Positions 9,462 through 18,334 of a stretch of DNA of 64,000 bases are shown here, in pieces. Under the pieces are notes generated by a model, which worked only from the letters and a program-made list of their open reading frames with translations, made no database searches and was not told the DNA's origin. The translations under genes and the position numbers were made by a program. This DNA is from Parabacteroides goldsteinii DSM 19448 = WAL 12034. Its GTDB lineage: Bacteria > Bacteroidota > Bacteroidia > Bacteroidales > Tannerellaceae. Where the stretch lies: assembly GCF_000969835.1 (NCBI RefSeq), contig NZ_KQ033913.1:436859-500858 (forward strand), written 5' to 3'. The number at the start of each line of letters is the position of its first letter. Positions within the stretch are counted from its first letter, which is position 1.

Positions 9462-9851
9462 TCAAAACTTTCTGAATTCCAACCGCGCATAATCTGATTG
9501 TAAAACCAGATGTTTCGATGTTAATTCTTTGACACCGAAACGTTGTTCCGTCCCGTTCATGCCAAATGGTAATAAGTTTTCAACTGTACTGATCGGCATG
9601 ACTACAAATAGTGAATCTCCGGTATATTCCATATTTCCAGTTTGACTGGTTCCTCCGACTTGCATCAGGTTGATTGTATGCAAAGCCACACTGTAGTAAG
9701 CTCGCTCCGGTGTTTCTTCTTCTCCGGAAGTATATTCTATTTTCATTATTTGCCAACGCCCATCCAGGTCTCCGTTGATAGGTGTTTTTCCACAAGCACT
9801 AACTATCAGTACCAGCAGCGTAGCTATTATATATCTTTTCATCGTATCCAT
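9462..9851 (-). CDS. Small lipocalin-like lipoprotein in the capsule export operon
   Basis: 129 aa. The signal peptide ends in lipobox VSAC (Cys about 20), then DLDGRWQIMKIEY, the usual first strand of Bacteroidetes lipocalin-like lipoproteins, followed by about seven predicted beta strands. The start overlaps the end of the wzi-like gene by 13 bases; an ATG three codons later (9842) is an alternative. Location next to Wzi and the SLBB exporter suggests an accessory envelope role in capsule export, which is inference. Confidence 0.8.
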   Translation of the reverse strand: MDTMKRYIIATLLVLIVSACGKTPINGDLDGRWQIMKIEYTSGEEETPERAYYSVALHTINLMQVGGTSQTGNMEYTGDSLFVVMPISTVENLLPFGMNGTEQRFGVKELTSKHLVLQSDYARLEFRKF

Positions 9852-11302
9852 CCTGTTTTTCTGATTGTTAACATACCACCGGCACTTTTACCCAACATAG
9901 CTCCCCTGTCTATCCCTAGTGAAGCTGTAAAATCCCAACCTTTCAATTGATGAGGCGTATATTTTAACTCGGCTAGAGCATTGCCGTTTTTTTTGATCTC
10001 ATAAAAAGGTAACGCATAGGTCCCCCAATTGCGGGTAACAGATAAAAGGATACGGTATTGCAGATCGGCACAAGGGTTACCCATTATTCCAAAATGATGT
10101 CCCTGCATCCGATTGCTTTTAAAAACAATATCTCCGTCGTTATTATAGATGGGAGACATGACAAGAGGGTTTCCGATTCCCATTCCCCAATGTTGCCATC
10201 CGCTATAGATATAGTGGTTATAATAATTATCTGCTCCGCTTATCTGTTCCGGTATTTCCGGTGTATGATCCCAATAAACGGGACTAGTCTGATCTTTTGT
10301 TGAAATATATTCGTAAACGAAACTGCTAACGACAGGATTTTTGGGAAATGTTATTTCTATTCCCGCCAGGCAATCTTTCCATCCATATTCCCCGAACATC
10401 TGTGAATGATCTTCAAAATAATGTTCGTAATAAGGGCGAATTGTCCAATTTTGTGGAGCATACCAGGTTAACGAAAAATTCCAGCTACCTAAATGGTTTC
10501 CGTAAACATTTGTTTGTTCCCCTGTTGGAGTTTCACTGCCACCTCCGCTCGGAATAAACACTTTAAAGAAATCCTTTATCCCATTCGGCATATCAATCTT
10601 TTGGTCTCCAATAAATGCATTTCCTCCGAATTGGGCTGCCATTTCCAAACCTCCTTCCAAAATCAGTGGAAATTTCTCTTGATTACCGATTTTCACATAC
10701 AAATCTTTGGAATGATAGAGTACATGTTCCGTATATTTATTCCCCGGAACCACGAAATCTTTCTGCCAGCTATCGTCTGTAAACATGCCATAAGCGATAT
10801 GTCCTTTGAAAGCCATCCATCCTTTTGTTCCCGGTACAACGGTATATTCCGGAATGCCGATACGAACCTGCGGGATTGGACGAGCATTACCCGAAAATGT
10901 CAATCCCCCGCTACTTAAAAGCGGATTATTGAATTCACTGTGTCTTTCTTTACTACCTATACTAACTCCCAGGCAACGATATTTCAGATCCGCATACAAT
11001 TGTTGCACCACAAAAGTCGATGTAAAATTATAGGCTACAGCCAAATCCGCCCCGAAAGCATATGAGAAGCGTTTATCGTTTTCCAACTCCCGGAAGATTC
11101 CGGCACGCAGATATCCGTTATTCTTCTCAATGGACGAAAGTCCTTGTTTATTTGCTGTCAGCCAGAAAGGAGTATGTTCCCCTCCGCTAAAACTGATTCC
11201 AGTCTCTGCCTGATAACTCAGTCCTTTCGTGATCTGAGCGTAAGAGTTCAAGGGGAGCAATAAAATACTTCCCCAAATGATTAATTTAGATATAAGTTTC
11301 AT
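9839..11302 (-). CDS. Wzi-family capsule assembly outer-membrane protein
   Basis: 487 aa from the ATG at 11302, chosen because it begins a clean signal peptide (positive start, hydrophobic core, NSYAQ cleavage). The open frame extends 45 codons further to 11437 but that part has no signal character and lies in the leader. The mature protein is a large beta-barrel with YxAETGISFSGGEHTPFWL, the usual Wzi N-terminal region. Wzi proteins sit in the outer membrane and bind exported capsule at the surface. First gene of the export operon. Confidence 0.88.
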   Translation of the reverse strand: MKLISKLIIWGSILLLPLNSYAQITKGLSYQAETGISFSGGEHTPFWLTANKQGLSSIEKNNGYLRAGIFRELENDKRFSYAFGADLAVAYNFTSTFVVQQLYADLKYRCLGVSIGSKERHSEFNNPLLSSGGLTFSGNARPIPQVRIGIPEYTVVPGTKGWMAFKGHIAYGMFTDDSWQKDFVVPGNKYTEHVLYHSKDLYVKIGNQEKFPLILEGGLEMAAQFGGNAFIGDQKIDMPNGIKDFFKVFIPSGGGSETPTGEQTNVYGNHLGSWNFSLTWYAPQNWTIRPYYEHYFEDHSQMFGEYGWKDCLAGIEITFPKNPVVSSFVYEYISTKDQTSPVYWDHTPEIPEQISGADNYYNHYIYSGWQHWGMGIGNPLVMSPIYNNDGDIVFKSNRMQGHHFGIMGNPCADLQYRILLSVTRNWGTYALPFYEIKKNGNALAELKYTPHQLKGWDFTASLGIDRGAMLGKSAGGMLTIRKTGWIR

Positions 11303-11664
11303 TTCTGAAAAATTTGAATCAATGATAGTGATGAGATTTGCCTGTAATTGGTTCAGGATGATCCTAAGAACATTCAGGAATGCACTTCCAAAAATATCGG
11401 ACGTATTCTTCTCATTTTCAGCACAATAATCTTTCATGCCCTATACAAATTAAGTTTGAAATTGATATCAAGATGAAAATGAATTTGCTTCGTGTCTATA
11501 CATCTCTGATATTGAGCCTATTAATAGAAGACTTTTCAAGTCGCCCGGGAATGTCCTGAAATTCCTCTTTTAATATAGAATATAAATATTTATAACTAAA
11601 TAAGGGCCTACGGCCATTTTTTTCAGATTTCAAAGATTAACAACATCCGGTATCATTCACTTTC
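11303..11664 (-). other. Long untranslated leader of the Wzi-SLBB-Wzz operon
   Basis: About 360 bases between the predicted transcription start and the Wzi ATG. It holds a short GGCC-GTA-GGCC hairpin (about 11607-11617) and a 45-codon in-frame extension of wzi without signal-peptide character. No other gene is visible. A long leader ahead of a capsule export operon would suit antitermination or RNA-level control, but no specific element is recognised. Confidence 0.4.
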
Positions 11665-11670
11665 ACCCTG

Positions 11671-11700
11671 CAAAGGTAGAGGGTATGCACCAGACGGCAA
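11671..11700 (-). promoter_or_regulatory. Promoter of the capsule export operon
   Basis: On the minus strand TTG (11698-11700), a 19-base spacer and TACCTTTG (11678-11671) fit the Bacteroides consensus well. Transcription would start near 11664, leaving a leader of about 360 bases before the Wzi start at 11302. Confidence 0.65.
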
Positions 11701-11762
11701 TTACTAAAATCGCAGCAAAAACAAGCACAGAAAAACCTGTTATACAGCGTATTAATCAATTA

Positions 11763-12200
11763 TTATTTCTTATTTTTGTTATTAATCCTATTTATTTCAT
11801 TCAAAAAATGTTTGATACAATCCGAATAATCGGAGTCATGTACTTTCATTTCGGTACAAAAAGAACCGACCGTTCCCTCCAGACGAAAACAGAGATAAAA
11901 GTGCTCAGCCAGGAAGTCGAAAGACACATCATTGAAATAATATACCTTCATTTGCCCCAGCAGGTCACTCAAAAATTTCCGGTCGTTCACCGGTACTCTC
12001 TCCTTCCACGGGTCTACCAGGTCAAAACCACACCAAGTCAATATTTCCGGTCGGAATTTGTCAAAAAACTTATTTGCCAAATCAGTCCAACCCTTTTTTG
12101 GGTGACACTCATCACTCCCCAACAGCCAGGCCAGTTTCATTATTTCGGTCCGTCGGTCCGGGCACTCTCCAATATAGGCTTCCAATTTATCCAAAGCCAA
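11763..12200 (-). CDS. Hypothetical protein, possibly frameshifted at its 5' end
   Basis: 145 aa with no signal peptide; Trp-, Cys- and acid-rich, ending in a Lys/Asn tail. I do not recognise the family; it is not UpxZ as I know it. The frame stays open upstream of the first ATG to a homopolymer of nine A (plus-strand T run 12224-12232). One base more there would join it to an ATG at 12259 that begins MLTEELKRYKKK, giving about 165 aa. The gene is transcribed in the direction of, and lies between, the capsule synthesis operon and the export operon promoter. Confidence 0.55.
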   Translation of the reverse strand: MALDKLEAYIGECPDRRTEIMKLAWLLGSDECHPKKGWTDLANKFFDKFRPEILTWCGFDLVDPWKERVPVNDRKFLSDLLGQMKVYYFNDVSFDFLAEHFYLCFRLEGTVGSFCTEMKVHDSDYSDCIKHFLNEINRINNKNKK

Positions 12201-12325
12201 ATTTTTTCCTACAATTCCACCAATTTTTTTTTATAGCGTTTTAATTCTTCTGTCAGCATAACTTTTAAGTTGATGCTGTACAACAGATGTTTCCTGTCAA
12301 CAGTAAGAATCTCCTTTCCCTCTAA

Positions 12326-12403
12326 AAAACATATATCTTTTGCATTCAAAAGTCCCTTATTTTATCTTCAAAACATATATCTTTTATCTCCAAAATAAGG
12401 GAC
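12326..12403. repeat. Direct and inverted repeats at the end of the capsule synthesis operon
   Basis: A 16-base direct repeat (AAAACATATATCTTTT) occurs at 12326-12341 and 12370-12385. It is interleaved with a perfect 12-bp inverted repeat (GTCCCTTATTTT at 12352-12363, complement at 12392-12403, 28-base loop). It lies 125 bases downstream of rfbB and could serve as a terminator, although the T run is weak. The rest of 12260-12527 shows nothing else. Confidence 0.55.
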
Positions 12404-12527
12404 CTTCAAATTTTCAATTAAAATTATGACCTTAAGTTTCTACTTGGTAAAACATCTCGACATGCATAAAGACGCAGCAGCTTATTATACACAGATTTGA
12501 TTCGGATTAACTAGAAGGGAATAAAAG

Positions 12528-13589
12528 TTAGTATTTATACATCAACTCATAGTATTTTTGGTAATCACCTGACGTAACATTGTCCATCCATTCCTGATTA
12601 TCCAAATACCAACGAACTGTTTTTTCTATCCCTTCTTCAAATTGAAGGCTGGGTTCCCAACCCAATTCATGTTTCAACTTTGTTGAATCAATGGCGTATC
12701 GTAAATCATGTCCGGCCCGATCGGTCACATAAGTTATCAATTGTTCGCTGGTCCCTTCCGGGTTACCAAGCAACTTATCTACGGTTTTTATAATCACTTT
12801 GATCAGGTCTATATTCTTCCATTCATTGAAACCTCCGATATTATATGTTTCGGCTATTTTCCCTTTATGGAATATGATATCTATAGCTCTTGCATGGTCT
12901 ACCACATAAAGCCAATCTCTAACATTTCCCCCTTTTCCATACACCGGAAGAGGTTTGCCATGACAGATATTATTAATAAACAACGGTATCAATTTTTCAG
13001 GAAACTGATAAGGACCATAATTATTACTGCAATTCGTTATAACGATGGGTAATCCGTAAGTATCATGAAATGCCCGTACAAAATGATCCGAAGATGCTTT
13101 GGAAGCAGAATAGGGAGAATGAGGATCATATTTGGTTGTTTCCGTAAAGAAAGTACCGTCAAACGGCAAAGCACCGTACACTTCGTCCGTCGAAATATGA
13201 TAGAAACGTTTGTCTTCATAATTCCCGTCCCAGCATACCTTCGCCGCCTGCAGCAAAGAAAGAGTTCCCATAACATTCGTATTCGCAAATGTGAAAGGAT
13301 CCCTGATTGAACGATCCACATGGCTTTCCGCAGCCAAATGAATAACACCATCAATTCGATATTGCTTAAAAATCTCCACAATCTTCTCAAAATCACAAAT
13401 ATCAGCCTTCACAAACGTATAGTTAGGCATATTTTCAATATCTGTCAAGTTGGCAAGATTCCCCGCATAAGTCAGTTTATCCAAATTAATAATACGATAT
13501 TCAGGATACTTGTTCACAAACAGCCGCACGACGTGAGAGCCAATGAACCCGGCACCTCCGGTGATTAAAATATTTTTTTTAAACTCCAT
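12528..13589 (-). CDS. rfbB: dTDP-glucose 4,6-dehydratase
   Basis: 353 aa, full length. The NAD-binding GGAGFIGSH motif is at residues 10-18, the STDEVYG and YSASKASSDH (catalytic Tyr and Lys) motifs follow, and the NNYGPYQFPEKLIP signature of RfbB is present. It converts dTDP-glucose to dTDP-4-keto-6-deoxyglucose, the branch point for both dTDP-rhamnose (RfbC/RfbD) and the 3-amino-6-deoxy sugar made by the FdtA/FdtB genes in this operon. Last gene of the capsule synthesis operon, 6 bases after rfbD. Confidence 0.96.
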   Translation of the reverse strand: MEFKKNILITGGAGFIGSHVVRLFVNKYPEYRIINLDKLTYAGNLANLTDIENMPNYTFVKADICDFEKIVEIFKQYRIDGVIHLAAESHVDRSIRDPFTFANTNVMGTLSLLQAAKVCWDGNYEDKRFYHISTDEVYGALPFDGTFFTETTKYDPHSPYSASKASSDHFVRAFHDTYGLPIVITNCSNNYGPYQFPEKLIPLFINNICHGKPLPVYGKGGNVRDWLYVVDHARAIDIIFHKGKIAETYNIGGFNEWKNIDLIKVIIKTVDKLLGNPEGTSEQLITYVTDRAGHDLRYAIDSTKLKHELGWEPSLQFEEGIEKTVRWYLDNQEWMDNVTSGDYQKYYELMYKY

Positions 13590-13595
13590 AACCTA

Positions 13596-14456
13596 TTAAT
13601 TTAATTCATTAATACATTTCACCAAAGAATCTTTCCAATAAGGAATCACATAATCAAAATCATTTTTCACCTTTGTTTTATCCAGCACAGAAAAAGCAGG
13701 ACGTTTTACCTTACTCGGAAATTCGTCCGAATGACAGGGCCGGATATCGCATACATTCCCAGACAACACAGCAATCTCTTTGGCAAAATCATACCAGGAG
13801 CATACCCCTTCATTGGAAAAATGATAAATACCTTGCTGCTGTTTATATTTTCCTTCCTTAATAATATACCCAATCAAAGCTGCCAGGTCACCTGCATAGG
13901 TAGGAGTACCTACCTGATCAAATACAACAGACAACTGTTGGCGTTCTGAAGTTAAGCGTCTCATGGTTTTCACAAAATTATTTCCAAAAGAAGAATATAA
14001 CCAAGCTGTCCTAAAAATCAAATATCTGCAACCGATTTTCTCGATCGACTGCTCACCGGCCAATTTCGTTTTTCCATAAACGCCCAGCGGATTTGTCTGC
14101 TCATCTTCCCGGCAGGGCAAATTACCACTTCCCTGAAATACATAATCCGTAGACACATGAATCAAGGTAGCCCCAGCCTCTTTACAGGCAACGGCCAGAT
14201 TCTCCACAGCTTTATGATTAATCAGGTCGGCCGTTTCAAAATCATCCTCCGCTTTATCGACATTCGTATAAGCCGCACAATTCACCACTATCGTTATCCG
14301 ATTCTCTGTCATACATTGCCGCAATGCCTGCAAATCGGTAATATCCAACTCTGCAACGTCAGTAAAAACATAATGATCCGGAGTAGCCCTCCCGGCCAGA
14401 CGGCGCATCTCACTCCCCAACTGCCCGTTCGCTCCTGTAACTAATATATTATTCAT
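13596..14456 (-). CDS. rfbD: dTDP-4-dehydrorhamnose reductase
   Basis: 286 aa from the ATG at 14456, where the NAD(P)-binding motif TGANGQLG follows within six residues; an upstream in-frame ATG (14477) would add seven residues inside rfbC. The STDYVFQG and YGKTKLAGE (catalytic Tyr/Lys) motifs are present. It catalyses the last step to dTDP-L-rhamnose. The start overlaps the rfbC stop by 8 bases, indicating translational coupling. Confidence 0.95.
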   Translation of the reverse strand: MNNILVTGANGQLGSEMRRLAGRATPDHYVFTDVAELDITDLQALRQCMTENRITIVVNCAAYTNVDKAEDDFETADLINHKAVENLAVACKEAGATLIHVSTDYVFQGSGNLPCREDEQTNPLGVYGKTKLAGEQSIEKIGCRYLIFRTAWLYSSFGNNFVKTMRRLTSERQQLSVVFDQVGTPTYAGDLAALIGYIIKEGKYKQQQGIYHFSNEGVCSWYDFAKEIAVLSGNVCDIRPCHSDEFPSKVKRPAFSVLDKTKVKNDFDYVIPYWKDSLVKCINELN

Positions 14457-15021
14457 AAAGATTCTCTTTATAATCAAATAGCCACTCGGAATCTTTCAAA
14501 CAAGGATGATGCTTATCTTTTTCAGAAAGCATAACCTTTTCTACAGATATTTGCCAATCTATTCCCAGATCAGGATCATTCCAGGCCAAAGCCCCCTCGC
14601 AATCCGGCGCGTAAAAATTATCACACTTATATTGAAATATAGCCTCCTGGCTTAATACCACAAACCCATGAGCAAACCCACGCGGAATAAAAAATTGCCG
14701 CTTATTCTCTTCACTCAATTCAATAGCGACATACTTTCCAAACGTCGGTGAACCTTTTCGTATATCTACTGCAATATCCAAAACCTTACCTTTTACCACC
14801 CGCACTAACTTAGATTGTGCATAAGGTGGTTTCTGGAAATGCAATCCTCTCAATACGCCATAACATGATTTCGATTCATTGTCCTGTACAAAAATGGTTT
14901 TACAGACCTGATTTTCAAAGTCCCGTTGTGAAAACGACTCAAAAAAATAACCACGTTCATCTCCAAAAACGCGAGGTTGTAATATGAAGACGCCTTCTAT
15001 ATCAGTTCGAATTACTTCCAT
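14449..15021 (-). CDS. rfbC: dTDP-4-dehydrorhamnose 3,5-epimerase
   Basis: 190 aa cupin. The family motifs LRGLHFQ (with the catalytic His), VRVVKGKVLDIAVD, and IPRGFAHGF are all present. It epimerises C3 and C5 of dTDP-4-keto-6-deoxyglucose on the way to dTDP-L-rhamnose. It overlaps rfbA by one base and rfbD by eight. Confidence 0.96.
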   Translation of the reverse strand: MEVIRTDIEGVFILQPRVFGDERGYFFESFSQRDFENQVCKTIFVQDNESKSCYGVLRGLHFQKPPYAQSKLVRVVKGKVLDIAVDIRKGSPTFGKYVAIELSEENKRQFFIPRGFAHGFVVLSQEAIFQYKCDNFYAPDCEGALAWNDPDLGIDWQISVEKVMLSEKDKHHPCLKDSEWLFDYKENLYE

Positions 15022-15908
15022 TATTTTCCCTCCAGTTCTTGAATTACTTTCAACAGATATTGCCCATATTGATTTTTAATCATAGGTTGTGCCAACTCTC
15101 TCATTTTACCGGAAGTAATCCACCCTTGTCGCAAAGCAATTCCTTCCAGGCAAGCAACCTTCAACCCCTGTCGCTTTTCAATAACTTCTACAAAAGTAGA
15201 AGCTTCGCTCAATGAATCATGTGTTCCTGTATCCAGCCACGCGAAACCCCGCCCCAATAACTGCACTTTCAACTCCTGATCCTGCAAGAATTGTTGATTT
15301 ACGGTAGTAATCTCCAATTCCCCCCTATCCGAAGGCTTTATATTTTTTGCCACTTCAACGACTTTATTAGGATAAAAATAAAGCCCTACCACAGCATAAT
15401 TGGATTTAGGCTGCGCAGGCTTCTCTTCGATACTCAGTACATTTCCCTCCCGGTCAAACTCAGCCACCCCATACCGTTCCGGATCACTTACCCAATACCC
15501 GAAAACCGTAGCCTTGTTTTCCAGTACAGCAGTCTGTACAGCCTCTTTCAACATCCGGGTAAAACTCTGCCCATAGAAAATATTATCCCCTAATACCAAA
15601 CAAACAGAATCATCTCCGATAAATTGCTCCCCGATAATAAAAGCCTGTGCCAAGCCGTCAGGGCTGGGCTGTTCCGCATACTCAAATTTCACACCATAAT
15701 CAGAACCGTCTCCCAGTAACCGCCGGAATCCCGGCAAATCCTGTGGCGTTGAAATAATGAGTATCTCCCGAATCCCTGCCAACATCAACACCGAAACCGG
15801 ATAATAAATCATCGGCTTATCAAAAATCGGAAGCAACTGTTTAGAAACTCCCTTAGTGATAGGATATAAACGTGTGCCTGAACCTCCGGCAAGAACAATT
15901 CCTTTCAT
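15021..15908 (-). CDS. rfbA: Glucose-1-phosphate thymidylyltransferase
   Basis: 295 aa, full length. The nucleotide-binding [11 protein letters not shown] and [15 protein letters not shown] motifs open the protein, and LGDNIFYGQ and [17 protein letters not shown] follow. It makes dTDP-glucose, feeding both rhamnose and the 3-amino sugar. First of the rfbACDB block, 36 bases after the DUF1972 glycosyltransferase. Confidence 0.96.
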   Translation of the reverse strand: MKGIVLAGGSGTRLYPITKGVSKQLLPIFDKPMIYYPVSVLMLAGIREILIISTPQDLPGFRRLLGDGSDYGVKFEYAEQPSPDGLAQAFIIGEQFIGDDSVCLVLGDNIFYGQSFTRMLKEAVQTAVLENKATVFGYWVSDPERYGVAEFDREGNVLSIEEKPAQPKSNYAVVGLYFYPNKVVEVAKNIKPSDRGELEITTVNQQFLQDQELKVQLLGRGFAWLDTGTHDSLSEASTFVEVIEKRQGLKVACLEGIALRQGWITSGKMRELAQPMIKNQYGQYLLKVIQELEGK

Positions 15909-15944
15909 TATGACTATATTTCTATTTTAATTCTAATAAATACT

Positions 15945-17042
15945 TTAATCTTCTAAATACAAAGCTTCATATTTTTGTGCTATATATTTCCAAAGATATC
16001 GGCGATAAGCAATCTTAGCCATAACCCGACCACTATCCATAAAATCAGTATATGGCATATTAATCAGATTGATTAAACTCTGTGCATCATTATAGTAATA
16101 TGCTTTATTTTCTGTAGTTTCCCTGTTATACTCAACATCATAGGTCAAAACGGGTTTCCCAAAAAACATCGCTTCAACAAGAGAAGGATTGGTACCTCCG
16201 GCACTATGACCATGCAAATAAAATTTACAATTTTGACGTAATACATTTAAAACCTTAATATCGTATATTGGATCGAGTAACATTATGTTTTTATACTGAG
16301 AATATTCTTTCCTCAGCATTTGCCCATAATTACTATTTTGCCAATTACCCACAAACACTATATTTTCATTTATTCTGGAAAAAGCATCAAGGGTTATTTT
16401 AATATTATTTTCAGGCTCAATACGGCACACAGAAAAACTATAATTCATTTTTTCAAGCCCATATTGTTCCAATACTGTAGATTCTATTGCAGATACATCA
16501 CATAACACATGATCCCCACCATATTCTATTAATTCAGAATCCTTATTATATTGGGCCTTTACATAATCCTGAATGGCTTTATTATCTGAAATTATAACAT
16601 CTGCATAATTTACAGCAAGTTTTTCCGACCATTTTAGAAAACGCCTTACTAAAGGTTTCCATTTGTCGCGCTTATGCTCCAGTCCATCAATATTAACAAT
16701 AATTTTCTTCGCAGAAAACAACTTAATGACAGGTAAAATAATACATCCGGAAACACCTAAAATAAGCAATACATCTACTTTTAGGATAGTTCTGAAAATT
16801 GATATTATATCATAAAAAATACTTTGAACACCATTAGCTTTTAAAGGTATATACTTCAATTTAGCTCCTTTATAGACATCTTTTTTTTGAGAATAGCTCA
16901 ATGAACTACAACAAATTGTATATTCTATAAATTGTGATGAATTTTCTCCAATAATATTCTCAACTAAGGATTCAAATCCTCCATAAGAAGCAGGAACTCC
17001 GACAATTCCAATAATTGCAACTCTCTTATATGATTGCTTCAT
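15945..17042 (-). CDS. DUF1972 glycosyltransferase, probable rhamnosyltransferase
   Basis: 365 aa. The N-terminus IVGVPASYGGFESLVENI is the hallmark of DUF1972 (Cps2T/WchF-like) glycosyltransferases; a C-terminal GT1-type domain has GTNPSLVEAMFFGKPV. Members of this group include beta-1,4-rhamnosyltransferases that act second in repeat-unit assembly, which fits the adjacent rfbACDB genes; the acceptor is not predictable. It acts on the cytoplasmic face of the inner membrane. It overlaps the preceding GT4 gene by 17 bases. Confidence 0.85.
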   Translation of the reverse strand: MKQSYKRVAIIGIVGVPASYGGFESLVENIIGENSSQFIEYTICCSSLSYSQKKDVYKGAKLKYIPLKANGVQSIFYDIISIFRTILKVDVLLILGVSGCIILPVIKLFSAKKIIVNIDGLEHKRDKWKPLVRRFLKWSEKLAVNYADVIISDNKAIQDYVKAQYNKDSELIEYGGDHVLCDVSAIESTVLEQYGLEKMNYSFSVCRIEPENNIKITLDAFSRINENIVFVGNWQNSNYGQMLRKEYSQYKNIMLLDPIYDIKVLNVLRQNCKFYLHGHSAGGTNPSLVEAMFFGKPVLTYDVEYNRETTENKAYYYNDAQSLINLINMPYTDFMDSGRVMAKIAYRRYLWKYIAQKYEALYLED

Positions 17043-18126
17043 AACCTTTTAGTGTTTCACGCGCAGTATCTTCCCATTTATACTCCATTTTTATTTTTTG
17101 TTCTAACGACTCAACAAAAGGAGTATCATAAGCCCGATTAATGGCCTCTCGAATAGAATCAATATTATCAGGGTCACAATAAAATGCCCTATCCCCAAAA
17201 TAATCTTCAGTATCGCCCTTCTTGGTCACAACAATATTGCTCCGCATAACAGCCGCTTCCAAAGACGAAAGTCCAGGAGTTTCCATCCATGAAGCTAAAA
17301 CATGAACTTTACAAAGCTTATAAAATTGAGGTAATTGTTCATGGTCTACAGGTCCTATAAACTCACAATTTGTTCCTCCTTCTTCTTCACATTGCTTCCT
17401 ATACTTCATAAAATTAGCCCCGGCCTTACCAATAAAAACAAATTTGTAAGGTAATTGCTTTGCCGCTCGCACTACGTTAAGTTGATTTTTACGCCCTTCT
17501 ATTCTAGACACACATAAAACACAATCCCGGTATTTTTCATTTTCAGATGCAATTTCCACTGTATCATAATCAAATTTATTAACATCCACAGCATTAGGGA
17601 TTGCAACATATTTTAAATTAGTCAAGTGGAAATCATTTTCAACACGTCTCATTTCTGAATGAGAATTTGGCAGGAAGACATCCACCATTTTTATGATTTT
17701 CCGTTGTAATCTTTTATGTCCATTCAATAAATAAATACATGTTCCTTTGCTAAACTCACGGTTCAAAATCGCCCGGGCAATTACTTTAAGATATTCGATC
17801 TGAGTGATACTCAACACTTGATTCATGACTTGCAGCATACCACCCCGTGCTTTTTTTTCATATTCTGTATAAGGACCATAAATTGTCGACAATGCAATTT
17901 TCTTACCCTGACGTTTAGCGTTACGAACCTGTAGAAACAAGTCTTGGGGTCTCATTAGGTTAAAGACATGTATAATATCATATTCTCTTAAATCCGGTTC
18001 AAGTTCAAGTGAGATATCCACTTCTATCCCTAATTTCTCAAGATACTCTTTCGTTTTTAACAATTGCGTTGTATCTCCGCCAGGAGCAGAAAAAAGAGTC
18101 TTTCTAGACTGAAATAAAACTTTCAT
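17026..18126 (-). CDS. Family 4 glycosyltransferase
   Basis: 366 aa. The GT-B fold is indicated by SAPGGDTTQLLKTKEYLEK at the N-terminus, RIEGRKNQLNVVRAAKQL and the sugar-nucleotide motif ETPGLSSLEAAVM near residue 290-305, as in GT4 enzymes. No signal or transmembrane segment. It adds one sugar of the capsule repeat; donor and linkage cannot be read from sequence. Confidence 0.88.
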   Translation of the reverse strand: MKVLFQSRKTLFSAPGGDTTQLLKTKEYLEKLGIEVDISLELEPDLREYDIIHVFNLMRPQDLFLQVRNAKRQGKKIALSTIYGPYTEYEKKARGGMLQVMNQVLSITQIEYLKVIARAILNREFSKGTCIYLLNGHKRLQRKIIKMVDVFLPNSHSEMRRVENDFHLTNLKYVAIPNAVDVNKFDYDTVEIASENEKYRDCVLCVSRIEGRKNQLNVVRAAKQLPYKFVFIGKAGANFMKYRKQCEEEGGTNCEFIGPVDHEQLPQFYKLCKVHVLASWMETPGLSSLEAAVMRSNIVVTKKGDTEDYFGDRAFYCDPDNIDSIREAINRAYDTPFVESLEQKIKMEYKWEDTARETLKGYEAII

Positions 18127-18334
18127 TTTGAATTTTCCTTTTATGGATAATCAGAAATAACACACAAACAATATCATTTTCTGATATATATAATAGAGTA
18201 AAAACCTACATCATAAAACATCCTGAGAAACACAGGAATATACACTGACATAAAAAGTTTAATAAAGCCAACAGAGCTAAGTTTCCCTATCATTACTTTA
18301 TTATGAAAAAATATTTAGAAAGGAATTATAATCA

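Noticed and set aside
11303..11437. N-terminal extension of the Wzi frame
   Set aside because: It has no signal-peptide character; a clear signal peptide begins at the ATG at 11302.
11763..12200. UpxZ-like capsule regulator
   Set aside because: Its position near a capsule locus suggested it, but the sequence does not resemble UpxZ as I know it and it lies at the 3' end of the operon.
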